NCBI RefSeq assembly: GCF_001661345.1
Contig: NW_017962919.1
Location: 310,001 to 374,000, forward strand
From: Ascoidea rubescens DSM 1968
Lineage: Eukaryota > Ascomycota > Saccharomycetes > Ascoideales > Ascoideaceae
DNA length: 64,000 nt
Direction: 5' to 3'
Shown: positions 39,403-49,975 of the stretch, piece after piece
How positions within the stretch are numbered: position 1 is the stretch's first letter
Layout: each line of letters starts with the position of its first letter
Notes under the pieces: model-generated
What the model was told of the DNA's origin: nothing
Database searches by the model: none
Seen by the model: the letters and a program-made list of their open reading frames with translations, nothing else
Program-made: the position numbers and the translations under genes

Positions 39403-40254
39403 ATGAAAATAATGCACAACCATAACCAACTAAGGCTCAGAGGAGTCAAAGCCGAAGCTCTTAATTTGTTTTTCATGTTATATCATCGAAAATTCATCCA
39501 AAATATACCCACCAATAGTAATTTTTTCTCTTTAACTTATCTTCCGAATTTCCATTTTTTATCTCATTTTCAAAAATCGTTTCCATCATTTGTTGTGTTT
39601 CCTGACAAAAAGACTCTTGCTCCAAATAACAATTTACCAACCTCACTGTTCAAATCAAATCCTCCTTGGGGGAAGAGTTTAGATCCTTTTAAATATGCAG
39701 TATGGAGAAAATATACGAAAAATTTATTTTTAAGATCTTTTACAAATACTTTTATTTCCTACTATAAAGATTTGAAGCAATCTGGTGATACTAATCATAA
39801 TCATAATCATAATCATAATCATAATCATAACCATAACCATAACCATAAAAACAGTAATGGAAATAATGATAATACCTCAATTGACCAGTTAATTAATAAT
39901 AACTTATCAAAATCCGGTGATCAATCGTATTTACAGATTTATAAAGAAATGATTGATTCAGATAACTTTGGCTATTATAAAAAAATGAACGGAATATATT
40001 TATTTAAAATCATTCACATTCCAAATTCTCAATCGGAAATTGAGCAATTAGATATAGAAATTAAATCATGTTTGAAAACAATTTATTCGGCAAGTATAGT
40101 GAAGCAAAGTCGTAATGGTTTTGATTATTCCTGGGTTTTTAAATCAAACCAATTTTTGGATTATAAAATGATAAAAAAGCTTATAGACAATAAGGATGAA
40201 AAAGACTTTTTAGAACGATTAGCTAAAAAGCCTTCTGATTTTTATGTAAATTAA
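39403..40254 (+). CDS. Predicted mitochondrial hypothetical protein with Asn-His run
   Basis: 283 aa, not recognised. The N-terminus is basic and lacks acidic residues apart from one Glu (MKIMHNHNQLRLRGVKAEAL, then YHRKFIQN), which is compatible with a mitochondrial presequence. A conserved-looking segment WGKSLDPFKYAVWRKYTKNL (around residues 89-108) resembles the N-terminal block of small mitochondrial translation or assembly proteins. A perfect alternating Asn-His run (about nine NH pairs, 39793-39846) interrupts the middle. The C-terminal half (GYYKKMNGIYLFKIIHIPNS onward) looks folded. A CACGTG box lies about 200 bp upstream, as for other mitochondrial genes here. His-rich runs can bind zinc or nickel, but simple repeat expansion is the simpler explanation. 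The localisation is inferred. Confidence 0.6.
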   Translation: MKIMHNHNQLRLRGVKAEALNLFFMLYHRKFIQNIPTNSNFFSLTYLPNFHFLSHFQKSFPSFVVFPDKKTLAPNNNLPTSLFKSNPPWGKSLDPFKYAVWRKYTKNLFLRSFTNTFISYYKDLKQSGDTNHNHNHNHNHNHNHNHNHKNSNGNNDNTSIDQLINNNLSKSGDQSYLQIYKEMIDSDNFGYYKKMNGIYLFKIIHIPNSQSEIEQLDIEIKSCLKTIYSASIVKQSRNGFDYSWVFKSNQFLDYKMIKKLIDNKDEKDFLERLAKKPSDFYVN

Positions 40255-40315
40255 ATTAAATTAAATTAAATTAGATTAGATTACAAGTTTGATTCTAATA
40301 GTGTATATATAAGTG

Positions 40316-41704
40316 TTATTTAAATTTTGTATCTTGGATGAATTTTGACAATTTGGATCGTAAATCTTTAACAACGTCTAGATTAGTTAAATCATTTTCA
40401 AGTTCTTGTTGAGAATTATGCTTGAAAATTTTGTTAATCAAATTGATTTCTTGATCATTTTGAATCAAACCTCTTTTGAAACAAGCGAGAAATAGCTCAT
40501 CTAAATTCATTAAGTGAACGCCATTTTCTTCAGTTGAGATGAGATAATTGTCAATCAATATTTCATTTTTGAAATTTAGTAAATTGTCTCTTAAGATTTC
40601 AATTGGAATTATAAATTTGGGTAGATTATTTAGTATATTTGAATTCAAAGATATGTTTAAAGAGTTAATTAAGCTGACGATTTCTCTTTTATTTAATTGA
40701 TAAATTGATTTTTTATTTAATAAGATGTTATTAAGATTAGTTAGTAGAGCTGTGTGGTTGTTTGACCTATATTTATTTAGATAGGTCTTTCTTTGAATGA
40801 AATCTAGTAAGCAAGTGTTGGGGAATACACCAGGAAAGAAGTAAAAAATCAAGGGTGTTATCTCTTCAAATAAAATGGTTACAAACATAAAGGTATAGAA
40901 TTTGTTCAAATCGTCAAAGGTTCGTAGCATTAGTTGGTATTGATTTCTTTTTATGTTTAGTACTTTGAAATTTTTCTGTTGCGATTTTGATTTATTTAGG
41001 GTTGTCAATTCGATATTTGAAATACTTATTTCGTTGATCAAATAGTGATTTAAATCAGCAATGGTTGTATTTTTCTTGAAAAGTTTAATGTTTTGAGTTG
41101 AGTTGAAGTGTTTTATTACAATTGAGTCTTGGAGTAGACGTTCAAGAGCTTTTTTTCTATTATTGCTATTGTTATTATCAGATTCGTATTCGTAATCATC
41201 GTCGTAGCCGTTTTGAGGAGGTGATAGTTTATTTTGAATATACTGTGGTGTATTGTTTAATAAAACAGGATAGACATGGTTGACATTTCGATAATTGATC
41301 TTGTTATAGTAAAAGTTATTCAAGATTTCAAAATTCAATAAATGTTTGTTATTAATTATTGAAGAAATACCATTCTTGTAAAAAGTTAAAATGTATTTTA
41401 GAAAATGCAACCATTTAAATTTTAGCTTTTCGGGATTATTCAATTTAAGATGGTTGAAAAATTGGTCCTTAGAGAAAATATGTTCAGATAAAGTGGATGG
41501 GATATTTATATTATCAGTGTCGATTTGTCTGTCATTGGAAGTGTTATTGTTGCTATTATTAATTGTATTGCTGTTGTAGGTCGTCTGGAGGATATTAGAT
41601 GATAAAGTGTTATTGAATCTCTTTGAGTTGGCAAGTCGAAATACCCTGGAGCATGTATTTTTTCGTAGGTTGGCTATGTAGTTCTGTTTGTATATTATGG
41701 ACAT
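40316..41704 (-). CDS. Divergent LETM1-like mitochondrial protein
   Basis: 462 aa. The N-terminus is a basic, Ser/Asn/Arg-rich likely presequence (MSIIYKQNYIANLRKNTCSR). At about residues 265-300 lies FYTFMFVTILFEEITPLIFY followed by FFPGVFPNTC. This matches the LETM1 pattern of a membrane helix ending in a FPN-type motif that starts the ribosome-binding domain. Further on come LNKREIVSLINSLNIS, IIPIEILRDNLLNF and MNLDELFLACFKRGL; the last corresponds to the conserved ELxxACxxRG end of LETM1. LETM1/Mdm38/Ylh47 proteins affect K+/H+ exchange and bind mitoribosomes to help insert Cox1 and cytochrome b. Long Asn-rich insertions make it divergent, so it is a relative rather than a clear Mdm38 orthologue. 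A TGAGTCA (Gcn4-type) site is at 41937-41943 upstream. Confidence 0.65.
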   Translation of the reverse strand: MSIIYKQNYIANLRKNTCSRVFRLANSKRFNNTLSSNILQTTYNSNTINNSNNNTSNDRQIDTDNINIPSTLSEHIFSKDQFFNHLKLNNPEKLKFKWLHFLKYILTFYKNGISSIINNKHLLNFEILNNFYYNKINYRNVNHVYPVLLNNTPQYIQNKLSPPQNGYDDDYEYESDNNNSNNRKKALERLLQDSIVIKHFNSTQNIKLFKKNTTIADLNHYLINEISISNIELTTLNKSKSQQKNFKVLNIKRNQYQLMLRTFDDLNKFYTFMFVTILFEEITPLIFYFFPGVFPNTCLLDFIQRKTYLNKYRSNNHTALLTNLNNILLNKKSIYQLNKREIVSLINSLNISLNSNILNNLPKFIIPIEILRDNLLNFKNEILIDNYLISTEENGVHLMNLDELFLACFKRGLIQNDQEINLINKIFKHNSQQELENDLTNLDVVKDLRSKLSKFIQDTKFK

Positions 41705-42239
41705 TGAGAGGTTGTGCTATAATTGTGGATGCGAAAATGGATAGTTTAAGATATATATTCTCATCTACAGTATCTCTCCAGAGTTGCACAGTGTAAATTT
41801 TTCAGGTCTGTAGCCTTAAAGACGCTGAACGATTTCATTGGCCAATCGCAGCCATAGGATATCAAAGGATTTGCAGCGGATTTGCACATTTGTGAGAAAA
41901 CAGTCGGTTCGACATGTTCTCGGACGCGTGCACATGTGAGTCAGACGCAGGCGTCACTCTGCAACGGGTAACGGAAACTGAGTCACAACGAGCAAATTTA
42001 TTGTTTTCTCTTGTTTTGGCCCAAATATTTGCCAGAGATTACCTTTCAGAAATGGCGAAAACTGGTGAATGCTATAATGAAAATTTTTCAGTTAGGAGAT
42101 TAAATAATTATTGTGAATATCCAAGGGAATTTTTGTGTTTTCAAGACGAAGTCTATTTGAACAAATAATGCTGTGCAAGTTTATTCTGACCAACACAAAG
42201 TTATTTCGTAACAGTAAAAAGCCACTGGGGACCGTATGG

Positions 42240-42610
42240 CTATCTACATAATTGGCGAACGTGACAAGTTGCGCGAATAGCAAGCCAGTCAACTTGTGGC
42301 GATCCGCAGTGGACCCAGCTCTTTCTGCTACGCTTGCAGGCTCCTCCCAGATGGTGGTGCTGCTTCTGGTGCTTCTGGTGCCGGAAACCCGTTCTGGGCT
42401 GCCGCTGGCCAATGGCAGAAGCCGAAATCGCCAGCCAACAACAGCGCGGTGCTTCAACAGACAGCAGACCTGTGCGGCAACGCATGCCAGAAGTTAGACC
42501 GCATACAAGTTGCTATTGTCAACGCAGAGACGCCTTGGACTGCAGGCTTTGCGATGAGGCGGCATGAGTTTAGGTGCAGCGTCGATCCAAGTTGGAGCGA
42601 CCTAAGTTAA
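42240..42610. other. GC-rich island with terminal hairpins, possible noncoding RNA
   Basis: About 370 bases rich in G+C inside AT-rich DNA. Near the left end, ACAAGTTG (42264-42271) pairs perfectly with CAACTTGT (42290-42297). Near the right end, TTAGGT pairs with ACCTAA around 42570-42607, closing a hairpin. Overlapping frames of 77-121 codons exist on both strands, as expected from GC-rich sequence with few stops, and none looks like a known protein. A structured RNA gene is my leading guess; strand and identity are unknown. Confidence 0.3.
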
Positions 42611-43038
42611 CACCCAGAAGCAGAGTTTGGAGAATGGGAGAATGAAAACCCACCATCACGAAACAACTCTCTGATCTAGCGTCGAAGAGAATCCCCAGCA
42701 GCACCTCCAGCACCTCCAGCAGATTCTCCAGCAAAAGCCTGCAAAAAACCACTCCAGCTCCACTCCTGGTTGGTCCTGCACACTTGCGGCTCGTAGGACC
42801 CAGATTTAAGGTTCTCCAGAAAATTCAGGTTTTGAAATTTTGAAATTTTGCTTCTCTCGTTTGTTTCTTTAAATCTGGTTAAAATTTAATGGAATTTGAA
42901 TTAGAATTAGAATTAGAATTGGAACTTGATTGAGTTTAAAATTTCGACTCTAAATTCTATTTCAACTTATTTGAAACTTTTCTAACTTTCTCATTCATCT
43001 CTTCATCATTTCACTGCTTATTTCGTTGAGAAATTTCT

Positions 43039-43218
43039 ATGGCCTCGGTTACTTGGTTCTTCTTTATCGATTTTTGTATATCTGGTATATATCTGGTATA
43101 TATCTGGTGTATATTTATAATATTTGTATTGATATTATGCAATAATCATCCTCCGAAGCCCAAGCCAAAGTACCCCCTACATTTGATTAATTGGAAAAAT
43201 AACCCAATTTGCTATTAA
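43039..43218 (+). CDS. Possible 59-aa small membrane protein
   Basis: An ATG-started frame of 59 codons: a hydrophobic first half (WFFFIDFCISGIYLVYIWCI) and a proline/lysine-rich tail (NNHPPKPKPKYPLHLINW). Part of the hydrophobic stretch is encoded by a tandem ATATCTGGT repeat, so the frame may be accidental. No homologue is recognised. Confidence 0.2.
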   Translation: MASVTWFFFIDFCISGIYLVYIWCIFIIFVLILCNNHPPKPKPKYPLHLINWKNNPICY

Positions 43219-43823
43219 ATCTGTTCTCAGTTGTTAATACTTTCAATTTGCATTGAAAAAAAATGATAAAAATTATCAATTTAAACAATATTTCATGGCC
43301 TTTACCCAATTTCAAATATTATATATAAGTCTCTCAATCTTTGAAATTCTCCATTTCCTCTTTTCTTTTTTTCTTTTCCTCTCTTCTTTTCTCTTGCTTT
43401 TCTTTCATTTTAATACACTCTACTCTATTCTACTACATTTTACTACATTTTACTCCACTACTCTTCTCGTCCTTGCCCAACTTATCCACCTTGCTTTACT
43501 TTTCCAATTTGTCAAATCATCAAGACTCTACTTTTCCACTTTATTGAGGCACTAATTTTCCCTACTCAAAATTGGCAGTGGGTTCATAGTATCTAAAATC
43601 GTCTCTCTTCTGCTCTCTTATATCCCAAATTTGGATCTTATCTCAATTTCTGCGTTTTGAACTAAATAATTTTCCAACATAGGTTTCATACACTATACCA
43701 GATATATACAAATCACCACATTACCCAATCCTATAAATTCTTTCAGTTTTCATTGCAACTTATCACAGTCCCCAATTACAGCTCTTCCACTCTGATTTTC
43801 CCATCTTCTCTCTTCCCACTGTT

Positions 43824-46800
43824 ATGCTTCCATATCGACAAAACCAACCGGACGTGAACCAACCTTATCAACCTTCGTATCCTGCTCAGCACACTAACCC
43901 TAACGATAACCAAATCAACCACAATACTGACAAAAACACAAAAAACAAAAAAAATACAAAAATTATAAAAATCTCTGAAAACACTCTCAATCCCACCATA
44001 CAAAACATCCCTATTAATGCTGCTCAAAGCCCCAATCACAATAGAACCCTTCCTCATATCCTTTCCAATCCCACCAGCAACCTCAACAATGATCATTCTC
44101 CGGTCCATTCTGTGCCAATTGGACCCTTGATTCTCTCTCCCCAAATTACGAACAGAAACCCCAATCACAATCACACCCAACTTCCTGCAAAGGTCACCAC
44201 TTTTCTTACCAACCACCTTGTTTCCTCTCGACAAAATCCTGTTGCTGCCAATCCCAGTCCAAATCCTGATCCAAACTCGAACTCTAATTTGCCCATTAAT
44301 ACTGCTGTTTCCAATGTTCCAAATGCTCCCAACACATTGAATAAACAAATCAGATCAAACACATCCTCTGATATCCAATTACCAAATGTCTTTGATACTT
44401 ACCAAAATGCTACTGCAAACACTCTACCTCCTCCAATTTCTTCTTATTTACGCTCAATCCCTTATGAATATCAGAATAACAGTAACCATACTGATGCTAA
44501 CATCGATAATAGTTTTTATTCCAACACTCCATACACAACCAGAAACAATCCCACTCCACAAAGTCATATAAACAGAAATTACACTCCCATTCCTGATTAT
44601 AGTCAAAATCAAAATCAAAATCATGATTGCAATTCTAATCGCCCTTATCCATATTTACAGGACCCTCAAAACTATCCTCATTACCAATCCCAAAACCAAT
44701 TCCATCGTTCTTCTCATGCAAACACTTCAGGCTATGATCAATTGCTGTTTAATCCGGCTAATTCCAACCAAAATTATTCTCCACAAAATTTACCTATTCC
44801 ACATAATTCTCAAAACCAGTCTCCCAAAAACACTCAAAATACTCAATCCATTCCTCCTTATAATCTCACTTCTCCTATCACTCTAAATCCATCTTCCTCG
44901 TACATTTTAAGCCATCCCCCAGAAAACTTGAGTCTACAAGTTTTCCATCCACCAAGACCTGTTCAGTATACCAACCAATATCGTTATTCTAACAACCAAA
45001 ATCCAAACTATCAATCACCACCTCCCCTATCTTCTCGTCAACATCTCTTGCGATCTCCAAAAGTAACTCAACCAACAACAGCACAAATTAATTCTCACGA
45101 CCAGTCTCCAATTTATCCTCGACATGATTCCGAATCAACTTTCCAATCACACTCTAGAAGAACCTCCCAAACTCGCTCTTCAATCAACACAGCTTCAATT
45201 CCAACTTCTTCAGCTTTTAATCACAGAGATCGCTCTTCTACAACTTTATCAATTGGAATTGAGTCCTTAATTCACTCTCAACCTGAAACTGAAACAAAGC
45301 CTGAAATTTTCAATCAGCAGAGAATTCGTCCACTAATTCCTGCAATCTCAAACGTCCCCATCTGTAAAGGAACCTCAAAGCATTTCTTTAAATTAGAAAA
45401 TAAAATCGCATTATTAAAAGAAGTTCTTTGTAACAATCCGTTTGCAGATTTCAATAACTGGAAAATCATTAGCGATAACTATAACATTTGGACCTACAAT
45501 AATCAGCCCGATAGATTTTATGCCGCTAACAATTATTTACCAAGAAAAGTTAGAGAATTAATGAATGATTATCATAAAGAATTTATTGCGAAACTGCAGG
45601 AATCGCTAACCAAGTCAAAAAACAATGATAGAAATACCGACAATAATGATAGTGATGACGATGACGACGACGATGATGATGAAGATGATGAAGATAATAA
45701 TGACGAGGAAATGAATCTGCACCAAGTTTCTCCCTCTGTTATATCAGTTTCATCAATTCCTTCTACCTCAAATTTACATCAAAGAAGACTTTCCATTTCC
45801 AATGAAAGCGATCTGCTGAGAATTATAAACGATAACTTAAATAATAACTTTTATCAAATGAGAAATGAAAACAATAAAGAATTTCGAGAGCTATTGCAAA
45901 AAGTTTACGAAATTCAGTGTGAAGTCAAATTACCCGAAAATAAGAAAAAGAGAAAACTTGTCACTACTACAAGTTCTAATAAAAAGATATTATTAGACGT
46001 AGTTTCCAAACAAAAAACTTCAAATGAAAAAATAAATAAAGAGAAAGAGAAAGAGACAGAAAAAGAAAAAGAAAAAGAAAAAGAAAAAGGAAAAGAAAAA
46101 GAAAAAGAAAAAGAAAGGGAAAAGGAAAAAATTAAAGCAAGAGGAAGAGGAAAAGGAAAAGGAAAAGGAAAAGAGAAAGAAAAACCAAGAGGAAAACAAA
46201 AACAAAAACAAAAACTAAAGAACAGAAAAAGACAAAAACCAAAAGTTAATGCTAAAGCAAAAAGCAAACAAATTGTTTTAAATAACAACCACAAACTCCA
46301 AGATTTTCTAATATGCCCTGAAGGCGATAACTCTGGTGACTCTGATGATAGCTATAATGATGATGATGATTCAAACAGATATGGAGATTATAATGACAAA
46401 AATAGGAAGAAAAACAAAAATGTTGACAATAAAGGTGATACTAATGATATTAGCCAACAAAGTGCTCAAAGTGATGATGAATACGATAATAGCGATAATA
46501 GTAATGGCACTAAAAATGGAAACGAAAATAGCGAAGAAAACGAGACTCAAAGCAATGAAAGCACTGGTAACGATGGCACTGGTGGTAGTGAAGATAGTGA
46601 TGACAGTTATGATAGCAACAACTATTCATACACAGCTATTGATTTAGAAGCAATAAAGCATCATAACTTTTATGAAAAGAGTAATACACCAATCTTTTTG
46701 GCAGCCACATTGCGAAACTTGGAGATAATAAATAACAAATTGTTAAGAAATGAGAATATTGATAGAATCACAATGGGATTGCCAGCCAAAAGTGTGCCAT

Positions 46801-47021
46801 TTTTGAATAAAAAAAATAAAAAAGACATAAAATTACCAAGAATTCGTACATCGCTTGATATTGAAAATTTATCATTAAAACATTTGAATTTTTATTTGGA
46901 AAACTACGCTATTGAAATAGATGATGAATTCAAGAATAATATTGTTATGAAGAAAAAAGAGTTGGCATGTTTTTTAGGTATATTGGCTCCTAATAATTAT
47001 TCAGACCTAACAAGAAATTAA
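43824..47021 (+). CDS. 1065-aa low-complexity protein with SANT-like domain and Lys/Glu block
   Basis: Not recognised by name. Layout: residues 1-500 are Asn/Pro/Gln/Ser-rich and disordered. Residues about 513-595 form a compact domain (KHFFKLENKIALLKEVLCNN, PFADF, NNWKIISDNYNIWT) with Trp spacing and helices like the fungal Myb/SANT-like domain that begins with an ENK-ALLKEVL motif. Residues about 606-632 are a run of Asp/Glu. Residues about 733-812 form a Lys/Glu/Arg block with KEKEKE repeats running into GRGKGKGKGK and KQKQKQK. Residues about 831-936 are acidic and Ser-rich. A conserved-looking C-terminus follows (IDLEAIKHHNFYEKSNTPIF, then FLNKKNKK). Acidic and basic blocks around a SANT-like fold suggest a chromatin- or DNA-bound factor; that is inference. 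The start is the first ATG after a CT-rich leader. Confidence 0.72.
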   Translation: MLPYRQNQPDVNQPYQPSYPAQHTNPNDNQINHNTDKNTKNKKNTKIIKISENTLNPTIQNIPINAAQSPNHNRTLPHILSNPTSNLNNDHSPVHSVPIGPLILSPQITNRNPNHNHTQLPAKVTTFLTNHLVSSRQNPVAANPSPNPDPNSNSNLPINTAVSNVPNAPNTLNKQIRSNTSSDIQLPNVFDTYQNATANTLPPPISSYLRSIPYEYQNNSNHTDANIDNSFYSNTPYTTRNNPTPQSHINRNYTPIPDYSQNQNQNHDCNSNRPYPYLQDPQNYPHYQSQNQFHRSSHANTSGYDQLLFNPANSNQNYSPQNLPIPHNSQNQSPKNTQNTQSIPPYNLTSPITLNPSSSYILSHPPENLSLQVFHPPRPVQYTNQYRYSNNQNPNYQSPPPLSSRQHLLRSPKVTQPTTAQINSHDQSPIYPRHDSESTFQSHSRRTSQTRSSINTASIPTSSAFNHRDRSSTTLSIGIESLIHSQPETETKPEIFNQQRIRPLIPAISNVPICKGTSKHFFKLENKIALLKEVLCNNPFADFNNWKIISDNYNIWTYNNQPDRFYAANNYLPRKVRELMNDYHKEFIAKLQESLTKSKNNDRNTDNNDSDDDDDDDDDEDDEDNNDEEMNLHQVSPSVISVSSIPSTSNLHQRRLSISNESDLLRIINDNLNNNFYQMRNENNKEFRELLQKVYEIQCEVKLPENKKKRKLVTTTSSNKKILLDVVSKQKTSNEKINKEKEKETEKEKEKEKEKGKEKEKEKEREKEKIKARGRGKGKGKGKEKEKPRGKQKQKQKLKNRKRQKPKVNAKAKSKQIVLNNNHKLQDFLICPEGDNSGDSDDSYNDDDDSNRYGDYNDKNRKKNKNVDNKGDTNDISQQSAQSDDEYDNSDNSNGTKNGNENSEENETQSNESTGNDGTGGSEDSDDSYDSNNYSYTAIDLEAIKHHNFYEKSNTPIFLAATLRNLEIINNKLLRNENIDRITMGLPAKSVPFLNKKNKKDIKLPRIRTSLDIENLSLKHLNFYLENYAIEIDDEFKNNIVMKKKELACFLGILAPNNYSDLTRN

Positions 47022-49975
47022 AATAGTTTGATTTGATTTGATTTGATTTAATATGATTTGATTTATTTTATTTGCATAATGTAATATATAACATAAATGA
47101 CTTAAATGACTTTTAAATTCTTTTTATGTTAATTTTTTTCACTTTTTATTTTTATTTTTACTTTTTTATTTTAGTATTGATTTTCATATAATCATAATTT
47201 ATTTCAATAGCACTATTTTTTTTTGCTTTATTTTTTTTTGATTTATTTTCGCATTTATAGTATATGAATATGTTTAAAATAATATATTTAATTTTAATCA
47301 AGTTGATTTAAAATAATTTGGGCGATATATGGCTTCTGGTTTTATTATAATTTCAGTTTATGAAGTTTTACAATTTGGCTGAATGGATCAAGAAGATGTA
47401 AAAGAAGAAAAAAAAGTAATTAATAATAAAAAATAAACAATAAATGATAAATGATAATATTGTTCAGAAAAACTATAAAAAGCATAAAGAAATGACTACT
47501 TTTAAACCCATTTTTGCTTGTAATTTGATTATCTATCAAGTTTTTTTAATCTATCTCTATTTTTTAATATCAATTGATGAAAGAACTGTTTTTTTGATTA
47601 ATCATCAAACAACTAGCACAGTACAGTTTATATTTGTTCTTTCTCCTGACCAATAAACCAACTGAATAAATAAATGGTAAATGAGATTGTAATAAAACTA
47701 AATGAAAAAATGAAAAATAAATGCTGCTTTTGAATTTTAATTGTCGACTAATAATTTTTAAACAAAAAAACAAAGAAAAAAAGAAAAAAGCAGCAATAAA
47801 CAACAGCAAAGAAATTATGGAGGAGAAGCTGTTATCATACAATCCAGAAATTACAAATTTCACTCAATAGTAATATAATTAGAAATATATAAAAAATTAA
47901 CTCAGAAATACTTCAGAATTATTGAAACCATCAAGTTTTAAATTTTTTGCTGGAAAGTTGTAATAAAAAGTAAAAAAAAAGGGAAAAAGTAGAAGCAAAA
48001 GTAAAAATAAGTGAAATTCGATAGATATTGTAAAATCACTTGCTAAGAACAGAATACTGTTTTAAGTTGAGTTCAGAAATATTGTGTTTTAAAAAGCAGT
48101 TTGACAATAAAACAACGACTTCAGGAAGCTAGAGTTGAATATAAACCAAAGCGAAAAAAACAAATGACAAAACACTTTTTTTTAGAGAAAGAAATCAGAA
48201 TAAAAGAATATATTAAGGCACTTTTCGTAATTTTGTTATTGCATTTTGGGAAAAAAATCAGCGTACATAATCTCAAAATACAAATATATAAAATTTGCGC
48301 TAGTATAAATGGAACCACGTGCATTTTGCGTTCGTCCATTTTCTGTTCAGAAATTTCAGTCGTTTTCCAGGAGCCCTTTCTGTTTTCAGCTGTTTTTTTG
48401 AGCAAACTGAGAAAGAACCACAGTTCCAACTGGACAAAATTTGTTTGTCTCCAAAACAGAAAAAGCTGCTTCTTCTGCTGACAAAAAGCGAAAGTTGGCA
48501 ATGGAAAACAGAAATACAAACATTGAGAAGAGTGAACGTAATTCTCAAACCTTGGGTTTTCCAAAAAATCGAAAAGTTAGGCAAAGTCATAGACCCGTCC
48601 TATAAGGAGTGTATGCAGTATCCTGTACTGTGTTATTCAACAGCACATCCAAGCATGCAAGCGCTTGATAGCGTGGTTGTGCTTTCGTAGACCGTCTGTT
48701 CTTACGGCTTTTGTGTCTGCCGCATCTCCGGAATTTGGTTCGGTTCTTTTCTTTGTGTTTTCTCTGTTTATATCTGTTTACATCTGTTTATATCTGTTCA
48801 TATATTGATTGTGATTATCACTGATAATTCATTTGACGACTCGACTGGCAAAAACAAAAGGCATCGTTTCAAGACACTCAGGCCAATGTCAAATTTGAAT
48901 GTTTGATTTTGTAAAACAAAAATAGGAATGCTGGTGAAGCTGGAATACTGCTGACTCAGCCAATCGCCAAAGGATTAAAGATTCAAACTTGATAAAAAGC
49001 TAAAAATTAGACCTTCTTTCTTTGAGATCTGCATATCATATCATTCTACTTGGGTGTATGGATCCATTTTTCATTATTATGGCACAGGCAGGCAACCTTA
49101 ATGGACTGTGTTTCAATCAACAAAATAAACTGCTTTTCTTTTCATCTTTTCTGTGCTTTTCGCTATTCTCTTGATAACTTGTGTTTCCATTTGATGCTGC
49201 CTTTCATTTTTGCTGAATTCCTATTTTTTTTTCTTTTTTTGTTGGGTTTTTAGGCTCAAATTACCCAGGTAAATTCGATTTTACTCCTATCCAATTCAAT
49301 CTGGAAACAAGAACCAGAGCTTGAAAACGAGATCAGAAAAGGTCTCTGACATTTGTTCAGCTCCTCAAATTATCAGCAAAAATTTTCACTGCCTTTGATT
49401 TTACCTGAATATAATTATCGTTTTAACAACTATTTAGTGTAAAGATAATCAAAATGTCTAGTGCTCAGGTTAAATGCTTTTTATTTTTGCCAGAGATGAT
49501 CCCATCATTTGTACTCACAAACATTTGATAAATTGGTCATTTGAATATTGACTATTAGGCGGTCCTATATAGTTTAATTATCACTTTTTATTAATTGTAA
49601 GTGTTTATTTAAAAGTTTGAATACACTTCCCTTTTTATTTGTTGTAAAACTGGATTATATACTACATAAAATTATCAACTTATTTAATTTTCCCATATCT
49701 GTTGCTTTTGTTCTTGAGATTTTCTTGAGATTTCTCAGGTGTTTTTTTCTTTGGGTTTTTTGTTGCCTTGATTCAAAGATTTTTTAAATTTTGTTCAATC
49801 CATTTATTTTCTCTTGCAAAAATTTCAAAAGCAATTCCTGGTGTTGAATATCCCAGTGTTCTAATAAGCCTACACTTTTTTTTTAATTGCATGAATACCT
49901 ACATCCTCAGAATTGTTTAATAAAACAACAATGTTAAAAGACTATGAAGTTCTGGCTTTTTTATTATTTTTATTT
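47022..49975. other. 3 kb without a recognised gene
   Basis: An AT-rich intergenic stretch between the SANT-like gene and the end of PRP19. A moderately GC-balanced part at about 48300-48740 contains a CACGTG (48315-48320) and short overlapping frames on both strands, none recognisable. At 49454 an ATG opens MSSAQ followed by GTTAAATG, which could mark a tiny first exon, but no second exon was found. Nothing is supported as a gene. Confidence 0.45.

Larger units (their letters stand above)
41705..43823. other. Long intergenic region between divergent genes
   Basis: About 2.1 kb. It includes a TGAGTCA site (41937-41943), a GC-rich structured island (42240-42610), GAATTA repeats (42897-42921), a tandem ATATCTGGT array (43078-43112) within a small frame, and CT-rich DNA before the 1065-aa protein. 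No certain gene is present. Confidence 0.5.

Noticed and set aside
46020-46294. Phe/Ser-rich antisense frames opposite the KEKEKE block
   Set aside because: Shadows of a low-complexity Lys/Glu region.
48101-48690. Overlapping frames on both strands near 48.1-48.7 kb
   Set aside because: Similar lengths on both strands, no recognisable domain, no clear ATG context; probably chance in a less AT-rich patch.
49454-49480. Tiny first exon MSSAQ before GTTAAATG
   Set aside because: The donor is non-consensus and no matching second exon was found downstream.
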